Positions 49,306-58,132 of a stretch of DNA of 64,000 bases are shown here, one piece after another. A program made the position numbers and the translations under genes. This DNA comes from Pseudomonas sp. DTU12.3 (GTDB taxonomy: Bacteria; Pseudomonadota; Gammaproteobacteria; Pseudomonadales; Pseudomonadaceae), in NCBI RefSeq assembly GCF_004124275.1, contig NZ_CP027218.1, positions 2,731,501-2,795,500 of the forward strand. The letters are read 5' to 3'. Numbering within the stretch: the stretch's first letter is position 1; each line of letters begins with the position of its first letter. A model generated the notes under the pieces. The model had not been told where the DNA came from and made no database searches. It worked only from the letters and a program-made list of their open reading frames with translations.

Positions 49306-49790
49306 TCGAAAATCTCCATCAGCGGCCGCTCGTAAGTGCTCTTGAAGTGCTCGATGAACTGCGCTTCGTCATCCAGATCCCACACGTGCAGCAACAGAAT
49401 GCTGCGATCCAGCGCCAGCTCCGACCAGACCGTGCCGGGCACCACCGTGCAGATCATCGCCAGCGTCGCCAGGCCATGGGCGTCGCGCAGATCCAGCGGC
49501 ACTTTGACGAAGCGCGAGCGCGGTGGCCGGCGACCGGCATTGAGCACGCCCCACGCAACGATCAGGTTGGACATTACCACGTCGCGACCGACTAGGAAGA
49601 ACAAGCGCAGGATCGTTCCCGGACGGCGAATGTGCGCGCGTTTCGGGCGCAACTTGCGCATCATCAAGGGCGCGGCGAAACCCAATATCGCGCCGAGCAA
49701 CAGATTGCCCGGACTGATTGACAGGTTCAGCGTCAGCCACAAAGCCCACAGTGCCAGCGACAACCACGGGGCAGGAAATACACGCTTCAT
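49302..49790 (-). CDS. mnhE: Mrp/Sha cation-proton antiporter subunit E
   Basis: A 162-residue protein. N-terminal helices (WLSLALWALWLTLNLSISPGNLLLGAILGF) are followed by a cytoplasmic part with FVKVPLDLRDAHGLATLAMICTVVPGTVWSEL and HVWDLDDE, typical of MnhE/PhaE. It overlaps mnhD and mnhF by 4 nt each. Confidence 0.92.
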   Translation of the reverse strand: MKRVFPAPWLSLALWALWLTLNLSISPGNLLLGAILGFAAPLMMRKLRPKRAHIRRPGTILRLFFLVGRDVVMSNLIVAWGVLNAGRRPPRSRFVKVPLDLRDAHGLATLAMICTVVPGTVWSELALDRSILLLHVWDLDDEAQFIEHFKSTYERPLMEIFE

Positions 49791-51466
49791 GGCTGCACCT
49801 CCAGCATCGCCGCCTTGGCTTCGGGGCTTGGCACCGCGCGGGTGCCGAGCACCGCCATGACGTATTGCTGCGGATTGTTCAGCGCATCGGCGGTGGCCTG
49901 GGTGTAGCGCAGCAGCGGTTCAGCCTTGAAGGTCAGGGCGATACTCAGCCCCAGCAGCAGAAAGATCGGCGCGCATTCGAGTTTGCGCAGCAGCGGCGAC
50001 GGGCGCTCCTCGGGTGTCCAGAAACGCTGGATGCCGAGGCGCGAGAACGCCATCAGCGACGCCAGCCCCGACAGGATCAGCAGCGCCAGCAGCGCCCATG
50101 CGCCAGTGGAAATCGGCGCGGCGGTGCCCAGGCCCAACGGATTTAGCAACGCGCCGATCAGGCTGAGCTTGCCGATAAAACCAGACAGCGGCGGCATGCC
50201 AATGATCAGCAGTGCGCAAGCGATGAAGCTCAGGCCGAGAAATGCCATGGTCCACGGGATGACCTGACCGACCACGGCTTTCTGCTCGTCGTCGAGGTTG
50301 ATACCTTTGGGGGGTTGCAGGGATTCCTGCGGGCGCGGCAGCAGTTCGCTTTCGTCTTCCAGCGGAATCTCGTTGGCCGAGCGCGAACGCTCGATCAATT
50401 CCGCCAGCAGGAACAGCGCGCTCAGCGCCAGGGTCGAGCTGACCAGATAGAACAGCGCGGCACCGATCAGGTTTGGCTGGGCGAAACCGATCGCCGACAA
50501 CAGGATTCCCGCCGACACCAGAATGCTCAGGCTGGCCATGCGCTCCAGGCGTTGCGCGGCCAGTATCGCCAGCGCCGCGCAGGCCATGGTCACCATGCCG
50601 CCGTAGATCAGCCAGTCGCCACCGAAGAACGCCGAGGCGCCGGCCTGACCGGAGAACAGCAGCGTCCACAAACGCAGCAGCGTGTAGATGCCGACCTTGG
50701 TCATGATCGCGAACATCGCCGCCACCGGTGCGCTCGCCGAAGAGTAGGCCGGCACCAGCCAGAAATTCAGTGGCCACATGCCGGCCTTGGCCAGGAACGC
50801 TACCGCGAGAATTGCCGCACCTGCGTGCAACAGGCCACGGTCGGCTTCCGGCACCAGCGGAATCTTCAGCGCCAGATCGGCCATGTTCAAGGTGCCGGTA
50901 ACACCGTAGATCAGCGCGGCGCCGATCAGGAACAGCGACGAGGCGAGCAGGTTGATCGAAATGTAATGCAGCCCCGACGACACTCGCGCCCGGCCGGAGC
51001 CGTGCAGCAACAGGCCGTAAGACGCGGCGAGCAACACTTCGAAAAACACGAATAGGTTGAACAGATCCGCCGTGAGGAACGCGCCATACAGGCCCATCAA
51101 CTGAATCTGGAACAGCGCGTGGAAACTCGAACCGGCACCGTCCCAGCGCGCCATCGCAAACAGCAGAGCGCTGACGCCGATGATCCCGGTCAGCACCAGC
51201 ATCAGCGCCGACAGGCGATCGACCACCAGCACGATGCCGAACGGCGCTTGCCAGTTGCCCGGCAAGTACACGCCGATGGAGCCGGGCACGCCGGTGGTTT
51301 GCGTCCATTGCAGCAGCATCACCGAAATGAACAGGCCGACGAGACTGGAGAACAGGTTGATTTTCGCCTTCAGCGGTCGGTGCCGCTCGCCAAGCATCAG
51401 CATGATGGCGGCGGTCAGCAGCGGCAGCAGGATCGGTGCGGCGATCAGGTGAGTCATCGCCATCAT
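49787..51466 (-). CDS. mnhD: Mrp/Sha cation-proton antiporter subunit D
   Basis: A 559-residue, 14-helix protein related to the proton-pumping NuoM/NuoN subunits of complex I. FVFFEVLLAASYGLLLHG carries the conserved glutamate, and KAGMWPLNFWLVPAYSSA the conserved lysine region. A hydrophilic insert near residues 365-400 (ERSRSANEIPLEDESELLPR...) is longer than I would expect. Three closely spaced ATG codons begin the gene; the first is listed. Confidence 0.92.
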   Translation of the reverse strand: MMAMTHLIAAPILLPLLTAAIMLMLGERHRPLKAKINLFSSLVGLFISVMLLQWTQTTGVPGSIGVYLPGNWQAPFGIVLVVDRLSALMLVLTGIIGVSALLFAMARWDGAGSSFHALFQIQLMGLYGAFLTADLFNLFVFFEVLLAASYGLLLHGSGRARVSSGLHYISINLLASSLFLIGAALIYGVTGTLNMADLALKIPLVPEADRGLLHAGAAILAVAFLAKAGMWPLNFWLVPAYSSASAPVAAMFAIMTKVGIYTLLRLWTLLFSGQAGASAFFGGDWLIYGGMVTMACAALAILAAQRLERMASLSILVSAGILLSAIGFAQPNLIGAALFYLVSSTLALSALFLLAELIERSRSANEIPLEDESELLPRPQESLQPPKGINLDDEQKAVVGQVIPWTMAFLGLSFIACALLIIGMPPLSGFIGKLSLIGALLNPLGLGTAAPISTGAWALLALLILSGLASLMAFSRLGIQRFWTPEERPSPLLRKLECAPIFLLLGLSIALTFKAEPLLRYTQATADALNNPQQYVMAVLGTRAVPSPEAKAAMLEVQP

Positions 51467-51807
51467 TCTTTAGGCTCCCGGCCGTCGACGTGGTCGGTGC
51501 CGGTCAGGCCGCGCGAGGCGAGCAGAACGACGAGGAACAGCGCGGTCATGGCGAAGCTGATGACGATCGCCGTCAGTACCAGTGCCTGTGGCAGCGGATC
51601 GGTGTAGTGCAGCAAGTCTTGCGTGACGCCGTCCTTGATCACCGGCTCCTTGCCGATGAACAGGCTGCCCATGCTGAAGATGAACAGATTGACCGCATAC
51701 GACAGCAGGCACAGGCCCATGACCACCTGAAAGGTCCGTGGCCGCAGGATCAGCCAGACGCCGGACGCGGCGAGCACGCCGATGGCGATTGCGATGACTT
51801 CTTCCAT
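51463..51807 (-). CDS. mnhC: Mrp/Sha cation-proton antiporter subunit C
   Basis: A 114-residue, three-helix NuoK-like protein. GVWLILRPRTFQVVMGLCLLSYAVNLFIF is the MnhC signature. The segment DPLPQALVLTAIVISFAMTALFL follows. It overlaps mnhD by 4 nt and the AB gene by 1 nt. Confidence 0.92.
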   Translation of the reverse strand: MEEVIAIAIGVLAASGVWLILRPRTFQVVMGLCLLSYAVNLFIFSMGSLFIGKEPVIKDGVTQDLLHYTDPLPQALVLTAIVISFAMTALFLVVLLASRGLTGTDHVDGREPKE

Positions 51808-54725
51808 CAGACGGCTCCTTTGCTGGCGACGGACTTGGGCAGCGATGCGGTCTTGTGACCCCGCACCGACTGGTGAGCGAGGGCGGTGAGGATCAACAGC
51901 GTCGAACCGACCACCACGCCGTACACGCCAATGTCGAAGAACAGTGCGCTGGCGATATGGATGTCACCGAGCAGCGGCAAGCTGAAATGCCAGGTGTGCG
52001 TGGTCAGGAACGGATAACCGACCAGCATCGCGCCCAGGCCGGTGGCCGTGGCGAAGAGCAGCCCGGTGCCCATCCAGCGCAGCGGCCGCAGGCTCATTTG
52101 CGCCTCGACCCACTGCGTACCGGCGACCATGTATTGCAGGATGAACGCCACCGACATCACCAGCCCGGCAACAAAACCGCCACCCGGCTGATTGTGTCCA
52201 CGCATGAACAGGTAGAACGACACCACCAGCGCAATCGGCAGCAGCAGGCGCACCAGCACGGCCGGCACCATCATGAAGCCGAGCGCGGTATCGCTGGCCG
52301 AACGCGGGTTGACCAGGTCGGTGACCACGTCCGGCGCGAGCAGGCGTTGCTGGGCTGGCAGTTGCAGGCTTTCTTTCGGTGGGCGGAAGCGTCGCAACAG
52401 CGCGAACACGGTCAGCGCCACGGCGACCAGCACGGTGATTTCACCGAGGGTGTCGAAGCCACGGAAATCCACCAGCATCACGTTGACTACGTTACTGCCG
52501 CCGCCTTCAGGCATGGCGCGGCTGAGGTAGAACGAGGAGATGTCGTTCGGCGTCTGCCGCGTGAGCATCGCGTAGGACAACAGGGCCATGCCGCCACCGA
52601 CGGCAATCGACAGCAGCAAGTCGCGCAGACGACGAATGCGCGCCTTGCGCAGGCTGCTTGGCAGTGGCGAGACTTCTTCGATACGGCGTGGCAACCAGCG
52701 CAGGCCGAGCAGGATCAGCACCGTGGTCACCACTTCGACCGCCAGTTGCGTCAGGGCCAGATCGGGCGCGGAGAACCAGACGAAGGTCACGCAGGTCATC
52801 AGGCCGCAGACGCTGACCATGGTCAGTGCCGCGAGACGGTGGTACTTGGCTTGCCAGGCGGCGCCGAGGGCGCAGGCGATGGCCAGCAGCCAGAGGGTCA
52901 CGAAGACGATCGAGCCGGGGATCTTCGGTCGGTCGCCCCAGCTCAGGCTGCTGTGCAGCATCGGGATCAGGCCGGCGAGCACCGCCGCCAATACCATCAG
53001 GAACAATTGCATTTGCAGGCGTCGGGTGCCGAGTCGCCGCTCGACGCGGCGGGCCATGCGCATCATCACCACCAGACTGCGTTCGAACAGGCGCTTGCCG
53101 TTGAAACGGCCGATCAGCGGCGGGTATTTGAAGCGGCCACGCTTGAGCTGATTGCGCAGCAGCAGATAGACGACGATACCGCCGGACATGGCAATCAGGC
53201 TCATGATCATCGGCGCATTCAGGCCGTGCCAGATTGCCAGGCTGTATTCCGGCAGCACGCCACCGACTACTGGCAGCGCTGCCGCCGCGAGCAGCGGGCC
53301 GACGATCTGCGCCGGGAAAATCCCCACCAGCAAGCAAGTGAACACCAGCAACTCGACGGGCGCGCGCATCCAGCGTGGCGGTTCGTGCGGGGTGTGCGGC
53401 AGGTCGGTTGCCGGTGGCCCGAAGAACACGTCGACAGTGAAGCGCAGCGAGTAGGCAACGCTGAATGTACCGGCAATGGTCGCGACAATCGGCAGTGCCG
53501 CTTCGACCCACGCCGTGGCGTTGATGAACACGGTTTCGGCGAAGAACATCTCTTTCGACAGGAAGCCGTTGAGCAATGGCACGCCGGCCATCGAGGCGCT
53601 GGCGACCATCGCCAGGGTCGCCGTGAACGGAATCAGTTTGATCAGGCCGCTGAGCTTGCGGATGTCACGGGTGCCGCTTTCGTGGTCGATGATGCCCGCC
53701 GCCATGAACAGCGAGGCCTTGAACGTGGCGTGGTTGAGGATGTGGAACACCGCCGCGACGGCCGCCAGCGGACTGTTCAGGCCCAGCAACAGGGTGATCA
53801 GGCCAAGGTGGCTGATGGTCGAATAGGCGAGCAGCCCTTTGAGGTCGTTCTGGAACATCGCGCAATACGCGCCGAGCAGCAGCGTACACGCGCCGGCGCC
53901 GCTGACGATGTAGAACCATTCTTCGCTGCCGGACAACGACGGCCACAGACGCGCGAGCAGGAACACCCCGGCCTTGACCATGGTGGCTGAGTGCAGATAA
54001 GCGGAGACGGGTGTCGGCGCCGCCATTGCGTGCGGCAACCAGAAATGAAAGGGGAATTGCGCACTTTTACTGAGGGCGCCGATGAGAATCAGGGGTAGCA
54101 GAACAGGGTAGAGGGCATGTGCGCGAATCAGATCGCCGGCGGCCAGGACCTTGTCGAGGTCATAGCTGCCGACGACATGGCCGAGAATCATGACCCCCGC
54201 CAGCAGGCATAATCCGCCGGCACCGGTGACCATCAACGCCATGTAGGCGCCACGACGCGCGTCGGCGCGGTGGTGCCAATAGCCGATCAGCAAGAAGGAG
54301 AAGAGGCTGGTCAGTTCCCAGAAGAACACGATCTGAATCAGGTTGCCGGAGATCACCAGACCGAGCATGGCGCCCATGAACGCCAGGAAAAACGCGAAGA
54401 AGCGCGGCACCGGATCATCCGGCGACATGTAATAGCGGGCATATAAAGAGACGAGGGTGCCGATGCCGAGGACCAGCATCGAGAACAGCCAGGCGAAGCC
54501 GTCCATGCGCAGGACGAAGTTCAGGCCGAGGCTGGGCAGCCACATGAACTCTTCGCGGATCACGCCGCCATGGGCAATTTGCGGGTACAACAAGGCGACC
54601 TGGACGGTGCCGATCAAAGCGACCAGACCTGCCAGCAGGGATTCGGTATTACGCGCGTTGTGCGGCAGCACCGCTGCCAGACAGCTGCCAATGAATGGCA
54701 GAAGCAGTAGAACTATCAGGGACAT
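51807..54725 (-). CDS. mnhA: Mrp/Sha cation-proton antiporter fused subunit A/B
   Basis: A 972-residue membrane protein. The NuoL-like A domain has FFWELTSLFSFLLIGYWH with the conserved glutamate, and KSAQFPFHFWLPHAMAAPTPVSAYLHSATMVKAG. Its extended C-terminal part has APDLALTQLAVE. From about residue 830 the MnhB domain follows (FYLFMRGHNQPGGGFVAGL). The A-B fusion marks the group-2 Mrp arrangement found in Pseudomonas and Sinorhizobium (PhaAB). The complex exchanges Na+ or K+ for protons across the inner membrane and supports growth in salt or alkali. It is first in the operon; the start lies in a 217-bp gap with no visible gene. Confidence 0.93.
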   Translation of the reverse strand: MSLIVLLLLPFIGSCLAAVLPHNARNTESLLAGLVALIGTVQVALLYPQIAHGGVIREEFMWLPSLGLNFVLRMDGFAWLFSMLVLGIGTLVSLYARYYMSPDDPVPRFFAFFLAFMGAMLGLVISGNLIQIVFFWELTSLFSFLLIGYWHHRADARRGAYMALMVTGAGGLCLLAGVMILGHVVGSYDLDKVLAAGDLIRAHALYPVLLPLILIGALSKSAQFPFHFWLPHAMAAPTPVSAYLHSATMVKAGVFLLARLWPSLSGSEEWFYIVSGAGACTLLLGAYCAMFQNDLKGLLAYSTISHLGLITLLLGLNSPLAAVAAVFHILNHATFKASLFMAAGIIDHESGTRDIRKLSGLIKLIPFTATLAMVASASMAGVPLLNGFLSKEMFFAETVFINATAWVEAALPIVATIAGTFSVAYSLRFTVDVFFGPPATDLPHTPHEPPRWMRAPVELLVFTCLLVGIFPAQIVGPLLAAAALPVVGGVLPEYSLAIWHGLNAPMIMSLIAMSGGIVVYLLLRNQLKRGRFKYPPLIGRFNGKRLFERSLVVMMRMARRVERRLGTRRLQMQLFLMVLAAVLAGLIPMLHSSLSWGDRPKIPGSIVFVTLWLLAIACALGAAWQAKYHRLAALTMVSVCGLMTCVTFVWFSAPDLALTQLAVEVVTTVLILLGLRWLPRRIEEVSPLPSSLRKARIRRLRDLLLSIAVGGGMALLSYAMLTRQTPNDISSFYLSRAMPEGGGSNVVNVMLVDFRGFDTLGEITVLVAVALTVFALLRRFRPPKESLQLPAQQRLLAPDVVTDLVNPRSASDTALGFMMVPAVLVRLLLPIALVVSFYLFMRGHNQPGGGFVAGLVMSVAFILQYMVAGTQWVEAQMSLRPLRWMGTGLLFATATGLGAMLVGYPFLTTHTWHFSLPLLGDIHIASALFFDIGVYGVVVGSTLLILTALAHQSVRGHKTASLPKSVASKGAV

Positions 54726-54863
54726 AGGCTTCTAATCTGCGGAAGTTTGTGAAGCATCATACGTGCCAGCTCCCCGATCACCAAACGCCAGGATGTCTCA
54801 GAATCCTACAAAGTAGTCTGAATATTTATGTTTAGCCTTGTTTCGAGGAAATCAAAAGGGCCG

Positions 54864-54932
54864 AAAAGATCGCAGCCTGCGGCAGCTCCTACATTGGTCC
54901 GGTGTAGGAGCTGCCGCAGGCTGCGATCTTTT
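54864..54932. repeat. REP inverted pair (GAGCTGCCGCAGGCTGC variant)
   Basis: AAAAGATCGCAGCCTGCGGC and its complement around ATTGGTCCGG. It lies just after the EamA stop and upstream of the Mrp operon. Confidence 0.92.
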
Positions 54933-54942
54933 GATCTTGCTT

Positions 54943-55881
54943 TCAGTTACTGCTCTCGCTCTCCAACCCTTCATCGACCTCTGCTACAACCTTACCCTTG
55001 GTCTTCAACTCACTGACAATCACCGCCGCCACAATCAACCCGGCCCCCAGCAGCGCAATCGCCGGCAAGCGCTCGCCGGCAATCCGCCCGACAATCCCGG
55101 CCCACACCGGCTCCCCGGCATAGATCAACGTCGCCCGCGTCGGCGAAACACTTTTCTGCGCCCAGTTCATCGCCACCTGAATCGCCGCGCTCGCGGCGCC
55201 CAGGCCCAGCGCCGTCACCAGCAGCGTCCAGGAAAAGTCAGGAATCATTTCGCCCGTCGGCACCACCAGCAGGAACGACAGCACCGACGTCGTCGCCAGT
55301 TGCACCACGGTGACCCGGCGCACATCCACTTGGCCGGCATAGGTGCTGATCAAAATGATCTCGGCGGCAATCGCGATGGCGCTGATCAGCGTGGCAATCT
55401 CGCCGGGACTGAAATTCAGCGAGGCCCCGGACGGCCCCGACAACAACATCAAACCGGTAAACGCCAGCATGATGCCGATGCTCGGCATCAATCCCGGTCG
55501 GCGTCCGAGCACCAGCCATTGCAATAACGGCACGAAGGGCACGTACAACGCCGTGATGAAGGCTGACTGACTGCTCGGAATCGTTTGCAAACCGACGGTC
55601 TGCAAGCCGTAACCGAGCATGATCGCCACACCGATAAAGGCGCCGGCCTTGAGTTCGAACAGGGTCAATTCGCGCAAGTGACGCCATGAGAACAGCGCCA
55701 CGATGCACGCTGCCGCCGCAAAGCGCAGGCCAACGAAAAACATTGGCCCACTGACGGTCATCGCGTGCTGAACCAGCAAAAACGTGCCGCCCCAGACCAT
55801 GGTGATCAGCACCAGCACGCATTCGGCCTTGCTGAAGTGGGAGAAGCGGAGGGAGGTGGGGGAAGTGTTCTGCGACGTCAT
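54943..55881 (-). CDS. EamA/DMT-family transporter
   Basis: A 312-residue membrane protein with ten helices in two EamA repeats. TMVWGGTFLLVQHAM opens the first repeat, IPSSQSAFITALYVPFVPLLQW ends it, and SPTRATLIYAGEPVWAGIVG marks the second. These proteins export amino acids or other metabolites. The ATG at 55881 is chosen over an upstream start that reads into the operator array. It is divergent from an HTH-cupin regulator that probably controls it. Confidence 0.87.
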   Translation of the reverse strand: MTSQNTSPTSLRFSHFSKAECVLVLITMVWGGTFLLVQHAMTVSGPMFFVGLRFAAAACIVALFSWRHLRELTLFELKAGAFIGVAIMLGYGLQTVGLQTIPSSQSAFITALYVPFVPLLQWLVLGRRPGLMPSIGIMLAFTGLMLLSGPSGASLNFSPGEIATLISAIAIAAEIILISTYAGQVDVRRVTVVQLATTSVLSFLLVVPTGEMIPDFSWTLLVTALGLGAASAAIQVAMNWAQKSVSPTRATLIYAGEPVWAGIVGRIAGERLPAIALLGAGLIVAAVIVSELKTKGKVVAEVDEGLESESSN

Positions 55882-55885
55882 GACC

Positions 55886-55975
55886 TTGCGCACTATAAAA
55901 AGGAGGACGCACAATGCGCCCAACGTTGCGCAGTATACTGCCCAACCTCACCAAGTGAGCAATATAGTGCACAAA
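55886..55975. promoter_or_regulatory. Three similar operator-like sites between divergent genes
   Basis: The middle site TTGCGCAGTATACTGCCCAA (55926-55945) is a near-perfect 20-bp palindrome around CAGTATACTG. A left site TTGCGCACTATAA (55886-55898) and a right site GCAATATAGTGCACAA (55959-55974, inverted) share the pattern TTGNGCA[CG]TATA. They cover the start regions of both the EamA gene and the HTH-cupin gene, as expected for an autoregulated divergent promoter. Confidence 0.65.
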
Positions 55976-56530
55976 GATTCGACTCAACGAACCTCCGTTC
56001 TGCAACATGTCAGCCAGAATGTTCGACGCCTGCGCCACGCCGCGGACATGAGCCAGACCGCGCTGGCGGAAAAATCCGGAGTCAGTCGGCGGATGCTGGT
56101 GGCGATCGAAGCGGGCGAGAAGAATGTCAGCCTGACCACCCTCGACCGCGTCGCCGAGGCGCTCGACGTCGCCTTCAGCGATCTGATCCAGGCGCCGGAC
56201 GCCCGCGACCCGAGCCGGATCAACGAAGTGGCATGGGCGGGATCGATCCCGGGCAGCAAAGCGGTACTGTTGTCGAAAGCCACCGCCACCCGCGAAGTCG
56301 AACAATGGGAGTGGTGCCTGCAGCCGGGCGAGGTCTATCCCTCGCAAGCGGATGCCGAGGGCTGGAGCGAGCAGATTTTCGTCTTCGAAGGGTGCCTGAC
56401 GCTGATGCTCGGCGATCAGCCGCAACAAATCGGCACGGGGGAGTTTTTTATGTTTGCCAGTAACCAACCGCATTCCTATCGCAACGATGGCGATGTCGCG
56501 GCGCGGTTCGTGCGTAATGTGGTGATTTGA
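55955..56530 (+). CDS. XRE-family HTH regulator with cupin domain
   Basis: A 191-residue protein. The HTH is at about residues 20-75 (VRRLRHAADMSQTALAEKSGVSRRMLVAIEAGEKNVSLTTLDRVAEAL). A C-terminal cupin (EQIFVFEGCLTLMLGDQPQQIGTGEFFMFASNQPHSY) is a likely ligand sensor. Starts are GTG at 55955 (VSNIVHKDS) or GTG at 55967; both lie within the right operator site, so self-binding could block initiation. It is directly followed by the FAD protein and divergent from the EamA exporter. Confidence 0.85.
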   Translation: MSNIVHKDSTQRTSVLQHVSQNVRRLRHAADMSQTALAEKSGVSRRMLVAIEAGEKNVSLTTLDRVAEALDVAFSDLIQAPDARDPSRINEVAWAGSIPGSKAVLLSKATATREVEQWEWCLQPGEVYPSQADAEGWSEQIFVFEGCLTLMLGDQPQQIGTGEFFMFASNQPHSYRNDGDVAARFVRNVVI

Positions 56531-57925
56531 ATGGCGTGCGACGCGGACATCCTGATCATCGGCGGCGGCCTCAGCGGCACGATGCTGGCCGTGCAATTGC
56601 TGCGGCAGCCCGGGCGGCGAACAATCCTGATCATCGAGCCGCGTACCGAACTCGGGCGCGGCGAGGCGTATAGCGCGGTCGAGCTGGGGCATACGCTGAA
56701 TGGCAATGCGGCGCGGATGAGCGTCGATCCGGATAACCCCGATGACCTCACGCAATGGCTGACTGAACATATTGCGGCTGGCGGCTGGCCAGAGTCTGCC
56801 GAACAGAACGTGCCGATCAGCGAGCTGTTTCCACCGCGCGGACTGTTTGGCGTGTATGTGCAGCAGCGCCTGGCTGAAGCCCGACGGGTGGGGGCGCAGC
56901 AGGGGTCGACCGTCGAGCACATTTGCGCCGAAGTGCTGGACCTGCAAACCGATGCCGATGCGGTGTTGCTCAGCTTGAGCGATGGCCAATCGTTGCGAGG
57001 TGCCTGTGCGGTACTCGCCACCGGCATGTTCCCTGCCGCGCGCACTGCGCAGAAACACTCCAGTGGCCTCAACGCCGCCGCGCTGGACCCATGGAACGTC
57101 GCGGCCATGCGCCAACTCGATCCGCAGGCGAGCGTGCTGATCATCGGTTCCGGGCTGACTATGGTCGACGCCGTGGTTTCACTGGAACAGGCCGGGCATC
57201 GCGGGCCGATCGAGGTGTTTTCCCGGCATGGCCTGTTGCCCCATGTGCGCCGCCAGCCGCCGGCATGGCCGGACTTTCTCGGCGATGATCAGAGCATTCG
57301 TACACCACGGCAGTTGCTGCGCGAATTGCGCCGACACTGTCGTGACGCGATCGCTCAGGGTATCGACTGGCAGGCGCCGCTGGACTCGGTGCGGGTGCAT
57401 ATCGCCCGCTTGTGGAGTCAGGCGACTGACGTGCAGCGGCGACAATTCGTACGGCATGTGCGGCCGTGGTGGGAGAGCCATCACCATCGCTCGCCGCCGT
57501 TGAGCGCGGCGTTGGTCGAGCGCTTGCACGGCGAAGGGCGTCTGCGGATTCAGGCGGCTTCATTCAAAGGGCTTGAGCCGAATTCGAAAGATGGCATCAG
57601 CATTCGCATTCGACGTCGCGGTGAGTCTGAAACCTGTGTGGTGCAGGGGGCGGCGCTGATCAATTCCAGTGGCATCGAATACGACTGGCGCCGAGTGGCG
57701 CGGCCGTTGCCGCAACAATTGCTGGCGCGCGGCTTGATACAGCCGGGGCCGTTGGCGTTGGGGATTGCGGCGGCGGTGGATGGCGCCGTGCTGGATGCCG
57801 ACGGGCGGGCGGCCAGCCGGGTGTTTGCGATGGGACCGCCGTTACGCGGGATGTGGTGGGAGAGTACGGCGGTGACGGATGTGGCATTGCAGGCGAAGGC
57901 GTTGGCGGGGCGGTTGGTGGGATAA
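56531..57925 (+). CDS. FAD/NAD(P)-binding protein
   Basis: A 464-residue protein. ILIIGGGLSGTMLAVQLL at residues 7-24 is the FAD-binding motif, and a second dinucleotide-like segment (VLIIGSGLTMVDAVVSLEQAG) is near residue 203. The pattern LGRGEAYS...HTLNGNAARMSVDP matches the FAD-NAD(P)-binding family (NAD_binding_9 type), whose members are poorly characterised. The ATG directly follows the regulator stop without a gap, so the two are one transcription unit. The reaction is unknown. Confidence 0.83.
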   Translation: MACDADILIIGGGLSGTMLAVQLLRQPGRRTILIIEPRTELGRGEAYSAVELGHTLNGNAARMSVDPDNPDDLTQWLTEHIAAGGWPESAEQNVPISELFPPRGLFGVYVQQRLAEARRVGAQQGSTVEHICAEVLDLQTDADAVLLSLSDGQSLRGACAVLATGMFPAARTAQKHSSGLNAAALDPWNVAAMRQLDPQASVLIIGSGLTMVDAVVSLEQAGHRGPIEVFSRHGLLPHVRRQPPAWPDFLGDDQSIRTPRQLLRELRRHCRDAIAQGIDWQAPLDSVRVHIARLWSQATDVQRRQFVRHVRPWWESHHHRSPPLSAALVERLHGEGRLRIQAASFKGLEPNSKDGISIRIRRRGESETCVVQGAALINSSGIEYDWRRVARPLPQQLLARGLIQPGPLALGIAAAVDGAVLDADGRAASRVFAMGPPLRGMWWESTAVTDVALQAKALAGRLVG

Positions 57926-57950
57926 GGTTGATGGTGTTCTTTCGGGCCTC

Positions 57951-58108
57951 TTCGCGAGCAGGCTCGCTCCCACAGGTTCTGTGATGTGGCACAAATGGTG
58001 TTTACAACCTGAATTCCCTGTGGGAACGAGCCTGCTCGCGAAAGCGGTGATTCAGTCAATATAAAAGGTGACTGATATACCGCTATCGCGAGCAGGCTCA
58101 CTCCTACA
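57951..58108. repeat. Cluster of three REP units (GCGAGCAGGCTCGCTCC family)
   Basis: Units at about 57951-57976, 58016-58048 (opposite orientation) and 58080-58108 share TCGCGAGCAGGCTC. They fill the gap between the FAD protein and ppnN, whose stops are convergent. Confidence 0.9.
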
Positions 58109-58132
58109 TTTGTTGCGTCGTGGCTGAAAGTG

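Noticed and set aside
51855..53990. 711-codon open frame on the plus strand
   Set aside because: It lies wholly opposite the fused mnhA gene, has a low-complexity Gln/His/Arg-rich composition, and matches no family. It is a shadow of GC-rich coding.
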